Source: Christensenellaceae bacterium
GTDB taxonomy: Bacteria; Bacillota; Clostridia; Christensenellales; Borkfalkiaceae
Assembly: GCA_948890655.1 (NCBI GenBank)
Contig: CAQTYU010000008.1
Coordinates: 10,848-74,847, forward strand
DNA length: 64,000 nt
Reading direction: 5' to 3'
In this document: positions 17,637 through 28,600 of the stretch, piece by piece
How the letters are laid out: each line of letters begins with the position of its first letter
Numbering within the stretch: the first letter of the stretch is position 1
Made by a program: the position numbers and the translations under genes
The notes under the pieces: model-generated
Seen by the model: the letters and a program-made list of their open reading frames with translations, nothing else
Told to the model about the DNA's origin: nothing
The model's database searches: none

Positions 17637-19352
17637 ATGTTAGAAAAATACGTAAAAGCCGCCCGCCGTCTCGAAAAGGCGGACTTGGTCTTAAAAAACG
17701 CCGACTATCTCGACGTGTTCACCGGCACGATTAAAAAGGGCGATATCGCCGTCGTCGGTGAAAAAATAGTCGGCACTGGCGAATATTCGGGCAAGCAGGA
17801 AATCGACTGCACGGGTTTAACCGTCCTCCCCGGATATATCGACGGTCACGTTCATATCGAAAGTTCCCAGCTCTCCCCCGAAGAGTTCGCGTCGTTAATC
17901 GTTCCGCGTGGCACCACAACTATAATCGCCGACCCTCACGAAATTACAAACGTCTGCGGTATGGCGGGTTGCGAATACGTCGCCAAAGCCTCGCAAAACG
18001 TTCCTCTGGATGTAAAAATCCAGCTTCCTTCGTGCGTTCCCGCAACCCCGTTCGAAACGAGCGGCGCGGTCCTTAACGGTAAAGACATCGAAAAGAACAT
18101 AAAAAACGACTACATTTTCGGCTTGGGCGAATTTATGAATTACCCCGGCTTAATCAATTGCGATACCGACACGCTCAAAAAGGCCGAAGCCGCCCACGCC
18201 GCGGGTAAAGTAATCGACGGTCACGCGCCCGCAATAAGCGGCTACGACTTAAACGGTTACCTCGCGTGCGGCGTTTCCACCGACCACGAGTGTGTAACAA
18301 AGGAAGAAATAGAAGAAAAAATTTCAAAGGGTATGTACGTGCATATCCGTCACGGCTCTTCCACGCAAAACCTCGGCAACGCAAAGTTTATAACCGATAA
18401 AAATATGCGCCGCTTTATCCTCTGTACCGACGACAGACACGCCGCCGACTTAAAGGAAAAGGGGCATTTGGACGACGCTTTAAGAAAGCTTGTCGCAAAC
18501 GGCTTGGACCCCGTTACGGCCGTAATATGCGCCACTTTAAACGCCGCCGAGTGCTACAACTTAAAGTGGAGGGGCGGCGTCGCGCCGTTCTATCTTGCCG
18601 ACTTGGTTGCGGTAGATAATCTTAAAAACTTCAACGCAAAATACGTAATAAAGAGCGGCAAGCTCGTTGCAAAAGACGGCAAACCCTTGTTCGATACCTC
18701 CAAACGCTACCTGCCCGCAAACGTCCTGAATACGGTTCATTTAAAAAAGCCCTTAACCGCCGGCGACTTTGTTTTAACGCTCAAAGGCACAAAGGCAAAG
18801 GCGATGACAATCGAACCGGGCGGCGTAGTCACCGGCTGTGAAACGGTGGAGGTGCAAAGCCTGAACGGCGACGTTATAGTAAAGGGCAACGACTTGTTAA
18901 AGTTAGCAGTTGTGGAAAGGCATAAATTGACGGGCAACATAGGCAAAGGTCTTTTCAAGGGCTACGGTTTCAAGGGCGGCGCTTTGGGCATAACAATTGC
19001 CCACGACTCGCACAATATTATTCTTATGGGCGACGATAACGAAGCGATGGCAAAGGCGGCAAACCGCTTAAAGGAAATAGGCGGAGGGATGGTAATAGTA
19101 AACTCGCAAACCGGCGAAATCCACTCTTTAACGCTGGATATAGGCGGGTTAATGTCCTCGCGTGATGCTGAAAGCCTGCAACGCGACAGCAAGGCGTTAA
19201 TCGAACGCGCCTACTCCATGGGCGTCAATCGCAGCTTCGAAGCCTTTATGTCACTGGCGTTCTTATCCCTCGCGGTCATCCCCAAACTCAAACTCACCGA
19301 CGCAGGGCTTTTCGACGTGGAAAAATTCGCTTTCACCGATATCAACGTTTAA
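17637..19352 (+). CDS. ade: adenine deaminase
   Basis: 571 residues, normal length for the bacterial Ade amidohydrolase, which converts adenine to hypoxanthine plus ammonia for purine salvage. The metal-binding motif is IDGHVHIESSQLSPEEFA, followed by IIADPHEITNVCG, the central DGHAPAISGYDL, and HGSSTQNL. The C-terminal domain (GGMVIVNSQTGEIHSLTLD) is also intact. It follows the purine permease by about 1 kb, with its own short leader. A GC-rich hairpin without a T run follows at 19374-19400. Confidence 0.96.
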   Translation: MLEKYVKAARRLEKADLVLKNADYLDVFTGTIKKGDIAVVGEKIVGTGEYSGKQEIDCTGLTVLPGYIDGHVHIESSQLSPEEFASLIVPRGTTTIIADPHEITNVCGMAGCEYVAKASQNVPLDVKIQLPSCVPATPFETSGAVLNGKDIEKNIKNDYIFGLGEFMNYPGLINCDTDTLKKAEAAHAAGKVIDGHAPAISGYDLNGYLACGVSTDHECVTKEEIEEKISKGMYVHIRHGSSTQNLGNAKFITDKNMRRFILCTDDRHAADLKEKGHLDDALRKLVANGLDPVTAVICATLNAAECYNLKWRGGVAPFYLADLVAVDNLKNFNAKYVIKSGKLVAKDGKPLFDTSKRYLPANVLNTVHLKKPLTAGDFVLTLKGTKAKAMTIEPGGVVTGCETVEVQSLNGDVIVKGNDLLKLAVVERHKLTGNIGKGLFKGYGFKGGALGITIAHDSHNIILMGDDNEAMAKAANRLKEIGGGMVIVNSQTGEIHSLTLDIGGLMSSRDAESLQRDSKALIERAYSMGVNRSFEAFMSLAFLSLAVIPKLKLTDAGLFDVEKFAFTDINV

Positions 19353-19373
19353 TTTATTAATACAGAATTAAAA

Positions 19374-19400
19374 GCGGCGGCGCAACACTTGCGCCGCCGC
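19374..19400 (+). terminator. GC-rich hairpin after ade, weak terminator
   Basis: GCGGCGGCGCAA-cac-TTGCGCCGCCGC forms a 12-bp perfect stem but only a mixed sequence (TCGCTGTTAA) follows, so it may terminate poorly or act as a 3' stabiliser. Confidence 0.55.
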
Positions 19401-19579
19401 TCGCTGTTAACTCGTTTAACGTGTATATCACTATATATATATCGTTCATTAATCGTTGTATTCATTTAGTTAGCGGATTTTTCTGTAAATAAACAAATTT
19501 TGGCTTAAATCGTTGACTTTTAACCTGAACGGTTTAAAATTAAGTTGTTGCAATAATGCTTTATTTAAAGGAGATAAAA

Positions 19580-19984
19580 ATGGTTTTATTTTACGGACCT
19601 GACGGCGACGCGGTTGAAAATCCCGACGAGGAGTTTCTTAAGGACATAATTTTCAATAAGGACGAGGATTTTTGGCAGGATGGCAGCGGTGATTCCTCTT
19701 TAGAAGTGGAAGGCTGTGACGAAGCACTCTTATTTTTTTATGACGAACCTTACGGTTTCTTCATTATGCGCCACCCCGATTACCTTGTTCCCTATGATGA
19801 AAACGGAAGTACCGAAACTGTTGAACACGACGTGGGCGGCGAGCCTATGGTTGTGCCTCAGTGCGCTTATGTCAACCGAAAAACAGCTTATAAAATCATA
19901 ACCGATTACGTAAAAAACAAAAAATTTTCCGATTGTGTTGAATGGATTGACTTATACGACATAGATTTTGAAAACGATTTTTAA
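19580..19984 (+). CDS. small acidic protein of unknown function
   Basis: 134 residues from the ATG at 19580, preceded by AAGGAG; an alternative start 24 nt upstream lacks a good ribosome site. Very acidic, with no membrane segment or signal peptide. The compact aromatic-rich pattern (LLFFYDEPYGFFIM, then a ...KTAYKIITDYV helix) is reminiscent of small single-domain immunity-type proteins, but no specific family is recognised and no toxin gene is adjacent. A terminator follows at 19994-20018. It stands alone upstream of secA. Confidence 0.75.
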   Translation: MVLFYGPDGDAVENPDEEFLKDIIFNKDEDFWQDGSGDSSLEVEGCDEALLFFYDEPYGFFIMRHPDYLVPYDENGSTETVEHDVGGEPMVVPQCAYVNRKTAYKIITDYVKNKKFSDCVEWIDLYDIDFENDF

Positions 19985-19993
19985 ATTACCGCT

Positions 19994-20018
19994 CCCCCGA
20001 AATATCTTCGGGGGTTTT
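19994..20018 (+). terminator. rho-independent terminator
   Basis: CCCCCGAA (19994-20001) pairs with TTCGGGGG (20007-20014), followed by TTTT. Confidence 0.8.
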
Positions 20019-20060
20019 ACTTTATTTTCCAAAATTTTCCCAAAAAACAAAAAAAACAAT

Positions 20061-20089
20061 TTTACTTATCAAATTAAATATAGTACAAT
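20061..20089 (+). promoter_or_regulatory. secA promoter
   Basis: TTTACT (20061-20066), 17-nt spacer, TACAAT (20084-20089), 35 nt before the secA start and after the upstream terminator. Confidence 0.65.
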
Positions 20090-20124
20090 TAAAAGCGGGA
20101 AATAATCTTTAAAAGAGGAAGTAT

Positions 20125-23100
20125 ATGGGACTTATAAAATATATACTCGGCGCAGATTCGCGCAGCGCCTTAAAAAAGCTCAATAAAATGGCTTTAAAGG
20201 TAGAAGAACTCGATGAAAAATACGCGGCAATGTCCGACGAAGAATTAAAATCGCAAACGCAGATTCTCAAAAACCGCCTTGCGGGCGGTGAAACGCTTGA
20301 CGACATAATGTACGATGCTTTCGCGGCTCTCCGTGAAGCAAGCTGGCGCGTTTTAAAGATGAAACACTTCCACGTGCAAATCGTCGGCGGTATCTGTCTG
20401 CATCAGGGCAGAATTGCCGAAATGAAAACGGGCGAAGGTAAAACTTTGGTTTCAACTCTTCCAGCATATTTAAACGCGCTCACCGGCAAAGGCGTGCACA
20501 TAGTAACCGTCAACGATTATCTTGCAAAGCGCGACGCCGAGTGGATGGGCAAAGTCCACAAATTCATGGGCTTAACCGTCGGCGTGGTTGTGCCCGGTAT
20601 GGACGATGATGAAAAACAGAAGTCGTATGCTTGCGATATAATTTACGCAACCAACAACGAACTCGGTTTCGATTATCTTAGGGATAACTTAAAAGCCTCC
20701 ATCCCCGCAATGGTTCAGCGCGAACTCAATTACTGCATAATCGACGAGGTTGACTCTATCCTTATAGACGAAGCAAGAACCCCTCTTATCATTTCGGGGC
20801 GCGGCGGCGAAAGCTCTGTTCTTTACGAGCAGGTGGACAAGTTCGTCCGCACTCTCTCCGGCGGTTTCGACGACGATAAAAAGGACGCCGAAAAGAATGC
20901 GCCCTCGCGTAAAAAGAAAGAACTCTCCGAAAAGGAGCAGGAAGCGCAGAAAAAGCTCCAAGCAGTTCTCGAAGAAATGGAAAACTGGGATTATATAATC
21001 GACAGAAAGGAAAAATCGGTAACCATCACCGAAAAAGGCGCCGAAAAAGCCGAAAGATTTTTCAATATCAAAAACCTCGGCGATATCGAAAACGCCGAAC
21101 TCAACCATCACATTCAGCAGGCGTTAAAGGCTCACGAATTATTCCATAACGGCGAAGAATATATCGTTTCGCAAGACGGTGAAATTTTAATCGTCGATGA
21201 GTTCACGGGTCGTGTACTGAACGGCAGAAGATATTCCGACGGACTTCATCAGGCAATCGAAGCCAAGGAAAAGGTAAAGGTAAAGGAAGAAAACAAAACC
21301 CACGCAACGGTAACTTTCCAAAACTATTTCCGTCTCTACAACAAGCTTGCGGGCATGACCGGTACGGCAATGACCGAAGAGGACGAATTCAGAACAATCT
21401 ACTCTTTGGACGTAGTCCCCATTCCCACTAATCGCCCCGTGCAGAGAATTGACGAAGCGGATATGATTTATTCCACGGTAGAGGGCAAAAAGAAGGCGAT
21501 AGTAAACGAAGTTGTCAAGCGCCACGAAAAAGGTCAGCCGATTCTTATCGGTACCGTAACCGTAGAAAAGTCCGAAGAAATTTCAAGATTGCTCCGCAGG
21601 AACGGCGTAAAACACAACATCTTAAACGCAAAGAACCATGAGCGCGAGGCGGAAATCGTCGCTCAGGCGGGCAGACTGAACGCCGTTACCATAGCTACCA
21701 ACATGGCGGGGCGCGGTACCGACATTCTGCTCGGCGGCAACCCCGAATATCTCGCCAAAAAGCGCATGCGCGAAGAGGGCTACGACCACGAAATGGTAGA
21801 AGTGGCAATTTCCTATGCCGACAGGGAATTCACTCCCGAAGAGCAGACGGCGCGCAACAGATACGCCGAACTCTACAAAAATTACAAAGCCGAAACCGAC
21901 GCGGAAAAACAGGAAGTAATCGCGGCGGGCGGTTTATGCATAATCGGTACCGAACGCCACGAATCTCGCCGTATCGACAACCAGCTCCGCGGACGTTCTG
22001 GACGTCAGGGTGACCCCGGCAGTTCCGTTTTCTTCATCTCGCTCGAAGACGATTTGGCAAAGCGTTTCGGCGGCGAAAATATGAAAAGACTTTACGAAGT
22101 CTTTAAAATCGACGACGACCAGTGTCTGCAATCCAAAATGCTTACGCGCAGTGTCGAAAACGCGCAAAAGGCAATCGAAGGCAGAAACTTCGGCATAAGA
22201 AAGCACACCCTTCAATACGACGAAGTAATGAACGAACAGCGTAAAACCATCTACGGCGAGCGTATGAAGGTCTTAAAAGGCGAAGACGTTCACGAGCAGA
22301 TGCTCAAATATATCCCCGACTATATCGCAAAAATATTAAGCGAAACGGTCGATATTTCGGCAATGCCCGAAAAATGGGACGAGCTTTCGCTTAACGCTGC
22401 ACTTCAACAAAAAGTCTATCCCGACGAATGCACTTTTGAAATCACGCGCGAAATGTTGGAACGTTGGGATTACGAAAAAGCGTTAAAGAAAATTTCAAAG
22501 GAAGTAATAAAAGCTTACGAGCAGAAAATAATTAACATTTCCGAAATGACGGAAGGTCAGGTTGACTACAAGCAGGTTGAGCGTAACGAACTTCTCCGCA
22601 GTGTGGACAGAAACTGGATTGACCACATAGACGCAATGGACCAGCTCAGAAAAGGCATAGGCTTGCGCGGCTACGCCCAGCAGGACCCCGTAATCGCCTA
22701 CAAGCAGGAGGGTTACGACATGTTCGAGGAAATGATTGACAGGGTGCAGACCACAACTATTTCCCGCCTTTTAAAGGGCAGAATAGTAAGAGTAGAACCC
22801 CAGCGTCCGGCAATGCGTCCAATGCCTCAAACGGGTATGAATCCGGCAGTCGCGGCGCGTGCCGAAGAAATCGCCCGTCAGCGTGCGGCTGAACAGGCTG
22901 AACAGTCACCGCAACAGCAGAACAGCGGAACTCAACAGCCGCAGGAGAACCGCCCCGCGCCCGCGCAAACGGCAAACCTTCAGGGCAACGCTCCATTAAT
23001 CGGTCAGGCGCCTCAGCCTCCCAAGGATTTGTTCACCAATATCGGCGGCAAGCAAATTCCTAAAACCGTACCCAAATCCGCAAAAGTCGGCAGAAACGAC

Positions 23101-23154
23101 CCTTGTCCCTGCGGAAGCGGCAAAAAGTATAAAAATTGTTGCGGTAAAGTCTAA
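20125..23154 (+). CDS. secA: preprotein translocase ATPase SecA
   Basis: 1009 residues, longer than the typical 840-900. SecA drives unfolded preproteins through SecYEG using ATP. Walker A is in MKTGEGKTLV near residue 104, and the DEAD-like box in IIDEVDSILIDEARTPL. A charged insertion near residues 253-290 (RKKKELSEKEQEAQKK) and a Gln/Pro-rich linker near 915-965 account for the extra length. The C-terminus carries the zinc-binding SecB-type tail CPCGSGKKYKNCC. Followed by prfB, an old conserved neighbour in Bacillota. Confidence 0.97.
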   Translation: MGLIKYILGADSRSALKKLNKMALKVEELDEKYAAMSDEELKSQTQILKNRLAGGETLDDIMYDAFAALREASWRVLKMKHFHVQIVGGICLHQGRIAEMKTGEGKTLVSTLPAYLNALTGKGVHIVTVNDYLAKRDAEWMGKVHKFMGLTVGVVVPGMDDDEKQKSYACDIIYATNNELGFDYLRDNLKASIPAMVQRELNYCIIDEVDSILIDEARTPLIISGRGGESSVLYEQVDKFVRTLSGGFDDDKKDAEKNAPSRKKKELSEKEQEAQKKLQAVLEEMENWDYIIDRKEKSVTITEKGAEKAERFFNIKNLGDIENAELNHHIQQALKAHELFHNGEEYIVSQDGEILIVDEFTGRVLNGRRYSDGLHQAIEAKEKVKVKEENKTHATVTFQNYFRLYNKLAGMTGTAMTEEDEFRTIYSLDVVPIPTNRPVQRIDEADMIYSTVEGKKKAIVNEVVKRHEKGQPILIGTVTVEKSEEISRLLRRNGVKHNILNAKNHEREAEIVAQAGRLNAVTIATNMAGRGTDILLGGNPEYLAKKRMREEGYDHEMVEVAISYADREFTPEEQTARNRYAELYKNYKAETDAEKQEVIAAGGLCIIGTERHESRRIDNQLRGRSGRQGDPGSSVFFISLEDDLAKRFGGENMKRLYEVFKIDDDQCLQSKMLTRSVENAQKAIEGRNFGIRKHTLQYDEVMNEQRKTIYGERMKVLKGEDVHEQMLKYIPDYIAKILSETVDISAMPEKWDELSLNAALQQKVYPDECTFEITREMLERWDYEKALKKISKEVIKAYEQKIINISEMTEGQVDYKQVERNELLRSVDRNWIDHIDAMDQLRKGIGLRGYAQQDPVIAYKQEGYDMFEEMIDRVQTTTISRLLKGRIVRVEPQRPAMRPMPQTGMNPAVAARAEEIARQRAAEQAEQSPQQQNSGTQQPQENRPAPAQTANLQGNAPLIGQAPQPPKDLFTNIGGKQIPKTVPKSAKVGRNDPCPCGSGKKYKNCCGKV

Positions 23155-23359
23155 CCGTATTTAAAAATTATTACGTTGCGGGTAAAAACCGCGCATTTAC
23201 CCGCAGCCGCAATTTGCGCACGCCTGCGTCTCGGCGCGGATAAATTCCCGCAATTATATGCTTGTGCGCACAAAAATTGCTGGCAGAGGGCTGACAGCCC
23301 TGAAAATCACGAAATATTTTCGCCGCAGAATAGACGGAAATATTTGAGATAGGAAAATT
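23155..23359 (+). other. secA-prfB spacer with hairpins
   Basis: 205 nt without a gene. It contains GCGGGTAAA...TTTACCCGC (about 23176-23202), which lacks a T run, and a smaller AGGGCTGACAGCCCT hairpin near 23288. No promoter was convincing, so read-through from secA into prfB is likely. Confidence 0.5.
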
Positions 23360-24460
23360 ATGTTTAAAGCTGACGATTACAGATTAAAACTCAAAACCCT
23401 TTCGGATACTTTGTCCGAGGCAAAATATGCGCTGGATATTGATAATCTCGGCTCCCGCCTTTCGGAATTAAAGGAAGAGCAGGAAAAACCCGAAGTCTGG
23501 CAGGATTTGGAAAAATCCAAAAAAATCGCGCGCGAAATTTCCGCCGTTGAAAATAAAATCGCCTCTTACGAAAGCGGCAAGTCGGCGCTTGCCGACGCTT
23601 CGGCGTTTATCGATTTAATTGAAGAGGCCGACGACGAAAGTTTAATTCCCGAACTTGAAAATATGATTTCCGTCGCTTCTGAAGATATCGAAAATATGCG
23701 TATCCGCGCGCTCCTTCGCGGCAAGTACGACGGAAACAACGCAATTTTAAACCTGCATGCCGGCGCGGGCGGCACCGAAGCCTGCGACTGGACGCAAATG
23801 CTTTACAGAATGTACAACCGCTACTGCGAACAGCAGGGCTTTAAAGTAACCGAACTCGACTTCGAGGACGGCGACGAGGCGGGCATAAAAAGCGTTTCGT
23901 TCAAAGTTGAGGGCGAAAACGTTTACGGTTTTTTAAAGGCGGAAAAGGGAGTGCACCGTCTGGTGCGTATTTCGCCTTTCGACAGCAACAAGCGCCGCCA
24001 CACCTCGTTCGCTTCATTAGAGGTTATGCCGGAAATCGACGACGAAAATGAAGTCGAAATCAAGGACGAGGACATAAGAATCGACGTCTACCGTTCATCG
24101 GGCGCGGGCGGGCAAAAGGTTAACAAAACCGAAACCGCAATCCGCATTACGCACTTCCCCACCGGCATAGTGGTAACCTGCCAGAACGAAAGAAGCCAGC
24201 TCCAGAACAAAGCAATGGCTTTCGAATATCTCCGCGCAAAACTCATCGAAAGGCAAATTGCCGAGCGCGAAGCCGCCGACGCCGAAATTAAGGGTGAAAT
24301 CAAAAAAATAGAGTGGGGCAGCCAGATAAGAAGTTACGTTTTCTGCCCTTACACACTCGTAAAAGACCACCGTACGGGTTTTGAAAATACCAACGTTCAG
24401 TCGGTTATGGACGGAGATATTCAGGGCTTTATAATCGACTATTTAAAGAAAACGGTCTGA
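23360..24460 (+). CDS. prfB: peptide chain release factor 2
   Basis: 366 residues in one uninterrupted frame. RF2 recognises UGA and UAA stop codons and triggers hydrolysis through its GGQ loop (SSGAGGQKVNKTETA). The stop-codon recognition tripeptide is SPF (VRISPFDSN), which distinguishes RF2 from RF1 (PxT). The N-terminal coiled coil is complete from the ATG, so the programmed +1 frameshift found in most prfB genes is absent here. Confidence 0.95.
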   Translation: MFKADDYRLKLKTLSDTLSEAKYALDIDNLGSRLSELKEEQEKPEVWQDLEKSKKIAREISAVENKIASYESGKSALADASAFIDLIEEADDESLIPELENMISVASEDIENMRIRALLRGKYDGNNAILNLHAGAGGTEACDWTQMLYRMYNRYCEQQGFKVTELDFEDGDEAGIKSVSFKVEGENVYGFLKAEKGVHRLVRISPFDSNKRRHTSFASLEVMPEIDDENEVEIKDEDIRIDVYRSSGAGGQKVNKTETAIRITHFPTGIVVTCQNERSQLQNKAMAFEYLRAKLIERQIAEREAADAEIKGEIKKIEWGSQIRSYVFCPYTLVKDHRTGFENTNVQSVMDGDIQGFIIDYLKKTV

Positions 24461-24572
24461 AACGCACATAGTTTCTGCTGTCTTGAATTGCGCGCTTCCG
24501 CCCGCATATGTTTCACTACGCAAGTGTAAAAAACAACACTTGCCCCAAAACACACTTATAATTTCCCCGCAT

Positions 24573-25610
24573 ATGTACGACAAAACAACCTTCAAAATTA
24601 AAGAAAACCCCGTAATTCTGGGTTTGGAATCGAGTTGCGACGAAACTGCGGCCGCAATCATATGCGGCAGAACGCTTTTATCCAATCAAATCATTTCTTC
24701 CGCAACCGAACAGGCAAAATACGGCGGAGTCGTGCCGGAAATCGCCTCCCGCGCACATACCGAGGCAGTCGCAAATGTCGTTTCACGCACGTTAGCCGAA
24801 GCACATATGCGCACCGACGATATCGACGCAGTCGCGGTCACTTACGGCGCGGGGCTTTTGGGCGCTCTTCTCGTCGGGCTTTCGTTTGCAAAATCCTTCG
24901 CCTACGCTCTCAATATCCCTTTAATTGCGGTCAACCACATCCGCGGGCATATGGCGGCAAGTTATTTAATCGACAAAGAATTAAAACCTCCCTTTATCAC
25001 CTTGCTTGCAAGCGGAGGTCACACCGCAATTCTTCACACCCAAACTCCTACAAAATTCAAGGTTTTGGGAGGAACCTGCGACGACGCCGCGGGCGAAGCC
25101 TTCGATAAAGTCGCACGCGTTCTGGGTTTAAGCTACCCGGGCGGGGTAAACGTCGAAAAGCTCGCGCTCGGCGGGCAAAACGTTGTTTCCCTTCCCAAGT
25201 GTTTAGTCAAAAATTCGCAGAATATGCAGTTTTCCTACAGCGGTTTAAAAACGGCGGTAATTAATTATTGCCACAATAAAGAGCAAAAGGGCGAAGAGGT
25301 TGATAAGGCAAACGTCGCCTGTTCCTTTCAGCACGCGGCAATCGACCCGCTCGTCAAAAAAACTGCGGAATGCGCAAAAAGGCTAAACGTTTCAACGGTA
25401 ACCGCGGGCGGCGGAGTAATCGCCAACGGCTACCTGAGGGAACAGCTTTCAAGGGAGTGCGCGGCATACGGCTTAAAGCTCGTTCTGCCCGAAAAAAAAT
25501 TCTGTACCGACAACGCGGCAATGATAGCGGCAGAAGGGCTGATTCAATATAATATAGGCAACTTTGCCGATTTGTCACTCAACGCCGCCGCGGCGATACC
25601 TTTAAAATAA
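24573..25610 (+). CDS. tsaD: tRNA threonylcarbamoyladenosine transferase
   Basis: 345 residues from the ATG at 24573, the usual length of TsaD; the frame extends upstream to 24483 without family similarity. TsaD joins threonylcarbamoyl-AMP to A37 of ANN-decoding tRNAs with TsaB and TsaE. Opening motif VILGLESSCDETAAAI, metal-binding NHIRGHMAAS, substrate loop LASGGHTAIL, and the late AGGGVIANGYLRE are all present. It lies between prfB and ileS with only 58 nt to ileS. Confidence 0.96.
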   Translation: MYDKTTFKIKENPVILGLESSCDETAAAIICGRTLLSNQIISSATEQAKYGGVVPEIASRAHTEAVANVVSRTLAEAHMRTDDIDAVAVTYGAGLLGALLVGLSFAKSFAYALNIPLIAVNHIRGHMAASYLIDKELKPPFITLLASGGHTAILHTQTPTKFKVLGGTCDDAAGEAFDKVARVLGLSYPGGVNVEKLALGGQNVVSLPKCLVKNSQNMQFSYSGLKTAVINYCHNKEQKGEEVDKANVACSFQHAAIDPLVKKTAECAKRLNVSTVTAGGGVIANGYLREQLSRECAAYGLKLVLPEKKFCTDNAAMIAAEGLIQYNIGNFADLSLNAAAAIPLK

Positions 25611-25668
25611 AACGCATAAATACTTCACATAACGAAAAATTAAAACCTTTATTCCAAAGGAGTTCAAA

Positions 25669-28600
25669 ATGTATAAAAAAGTTGACACTTCGCTTAATTT
25701 CGTCGAACGCGAAAAGGAAGTAATCGAATTCTGGAAGAAAAACAAAATCTTTGAACAGAGCGTTGAAAAAAACGAAAACGCCGAAGAATTTTCCTTTTAC
25801 GACGGTCCCCCCACGGCAAACGGCAAGCCGCACGTCGGGCATATTTTAACAAGGGTTATGAAGGACATAATCCCCCGCTACCAGACAATGAAGGGCAAGC
25901 ACGTTTTAAGAAAAGCGGGCTGGGATACCCACGGACTCCCCGTAGAGCTCGAAGTGGAAAAATCTTTGGGCTTGGACGGCAAACCGCAGATTGAAAGCTA
26001 CGGTATAGAACCTTTTGTCAAAAAGTGTAAGGAATCCGTCTGGAAGTACAAAAACGAATGGGAAAAGATGTCCTCCCGCGTCGGCTACTGGGCGGATATG
26101 GACAACCCTTACGTAACTTACGACGACAACTATATCGAGTCGGAATGGTGGGCGTTAAAGCGCATGCACCAAAAAGGTTTACTTTACAAGGGGCACAAAA
26201 TCGTTCCCTATTGTCCGCGTTGCGGCACCGCGCTCTCCTCGCACGAGGTGGCTCAGGGCTATAAAACGGTTAAGGAAAATTCCGCAATCGTCCGCTTCAA
26301 AGTCCGCGGAACTCAAAACGAATATATCCTCGCCTGGACGACCACGCCGTGGACGCTCCCTTCAAACGTTGCCCTCTGCGTCAATCCGGATGAAACTTAC
26401 GTGCAGATTGAAACATATGGCGTTAAATACATATTGGCGGAAGCTCTTTTAAACAACTTTTTCGAATCCGATTATTACGTAACGGCAAAAATGTCGGGTA
26501 AAGAGCTTGAAGGTCTCGAATACGAACCCCTCTTCAAAGAAACCTCGGCTGAAATCAACCGCATAACTCCCGCAACCGCACAGGTAAAATCTCACTTTGT
26601 CGTGTGCGATAATTACGTAACGATGAGCGACGGTACCGGCGTCGTGCATATTGCTCCCGCTTTCGGTGAGGACGACTACAAGGTTGGCAAAAAATACGGT
26701 TTGCCCGTCGTTCAGCTTGTAAACGAGCGCGGCTGTTTCGATGAAAGATTCGAAAGATTAAACGGCGTATTCGCCAAAAAGGCAGATAAAACAATACTCG
26801 AATTGCTCGAAGAAAAAGGGCTTTTATTCAAAGTTCTGCCCTACGAGCACGACTATCCCCATTGCTGGCGTTGCGATACACCGCTCTTGTATTATGCGCG
26901 TTCCAGTTGGTTTATCGAGGTCACCAAGGTCAAGGATGAAATAATCGCCGCCAACCGCTCGGTCAACTGGATGCCCGAAAATATAAAAGAGGGCAGAATG
27001 GGCAACTTCCTCGAAAACGTAATCGACTGGGGCTTATCGCGCGACAGATACTGGGGCACTCCGTTGCCCGTCTGGGTATGTCCCGATTGCGGAGAGATTG
27101 AAGTAATAGGCAGCAAGCAGGAATTAAAGGAAAAATGCGGGCTTCCTATGGAAAGCGAAATCGAACTTCACCGTCCGTATCTGGATAATTTGACGTGCAA
27201 ATGTCCCCGTTGCGGCGGTAAAATGAAACGCACTCCCGAAGTTATCGACTGCTGGTTCGATTCTGGCTCTATGCCTTTCGCGCAGTATCATTACCCGTTC
27301 GAAAATAAAGAAACGTTCGAAAAAACTTTCCCCGCCGACTTTATTTCCGAAGCTGTAGACCAGACTCGCGGCTGGTTCTACACTTTATTGGTAATCAATA
27401 CAATTCTGTTTGGCAAAGCGCCTTTTAAAAACTGCATAGTTTTGGGACATGTCAACGATAAAAACGGTGTAAAAATGTCCAAACACAAGGGCAACGTCGT
27501 AGACCCGTGGACGGTTCTGGATAAGCAAGGCGCCGATGCAACCCGCTGGCAATTCTACACGGCTTCCGCCCCCTGGCTTCCTTCCCGCTTTGCCGAAGAA
27601 ACCGTTTCCGAAGCTCAAAGAAAGTATATCGGCACGCTATGGAACACTTATGCGTTCTTCACGCTCTATGCCGAAATCGATAAATACAATCCCGCGGACT
27701 ACGATTTAAAGGATTGCAAGCTTTCCTTAATGGATAAGTGGATTCTGGCAAAACTGAACACGCTTAAAGGATGCGTGGACAGCGAACTCGAAGAATATAA
27801 AATTTTCGAATCGGCCAGAAGAATTCAGGATTTTACCGACGTCCTGTCCAACTGGTACGTCCGCCGCGGGCGCGACAGATACTGGGGCTCCGAAATGACG
27901 GAAGACAAAGCCGCGGCGTATACAACGCTTTATACGGTTCTCGTAACCTTATCCAAGCTCACCGCGCCGTTCACTCCGTTCATTGCCGAAATGATTTATC
28001 GGAATCTCGTTGTAAACTTCTTTCCCGCCGCACCCGGTTCGGTACATTTGTGCAGTTTCCCGCAGTGGAACGAGGACGACGTCAACACCGACCTTGAAAT
28101 AGCTATGGACGAAGTTTTACAAATAGTAAATCTCGGCAGAGCGGCAAGAAACGCCGGTAACCTCAAAAACCGCCAGCCCCTCTCAAAAATGTATGTCGTC
28201 TCCGAAAGGAAAATCGAACTTTCCGAAGAAGAGAAAAGCATAGTATTAGACGAGCTCAACGTAAAGGAATTTAAAGTAGCGGAAGACGCCGAGCTTTACA
28301 TCAGCTACAAATTAAAGCCGCAGCTCAAAACACTCGGGCCCAAATACGGCAAACTTCTCGGTCGGATTTCGCAGTTTCTGGCAACCTGCAACGCAAAGGA
28401 AGTTGTAAGCGCAGTCAAAAACGACGGCTCCTATCAGATTCCCGATACGGAAATAATTCTCCTTTACGAGGATTTACAAATCTTTACCCAAAGCGCCAAC
28501 GGCTATGTTGCCGCCGAAGATAACGGCGTAACCGTCGCTCTGGATACCGAACTCACCGAGGAGCTGATTTTGGAGGGAGTCGAAAGAGAGCTTGTCTCCA

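Noticed and set aside
24461..24572. Third full copy of the AACGCA repeat after prfB
   Set aside because: The start is similar but the internal blocks and the TGCGTTTT end are not found.
25611..25668. T-box leader for ileS
   Set aside because: Only 58 nt separate tsaD and ileS, too short for a T-box, and no specifier or terminator structure is present.
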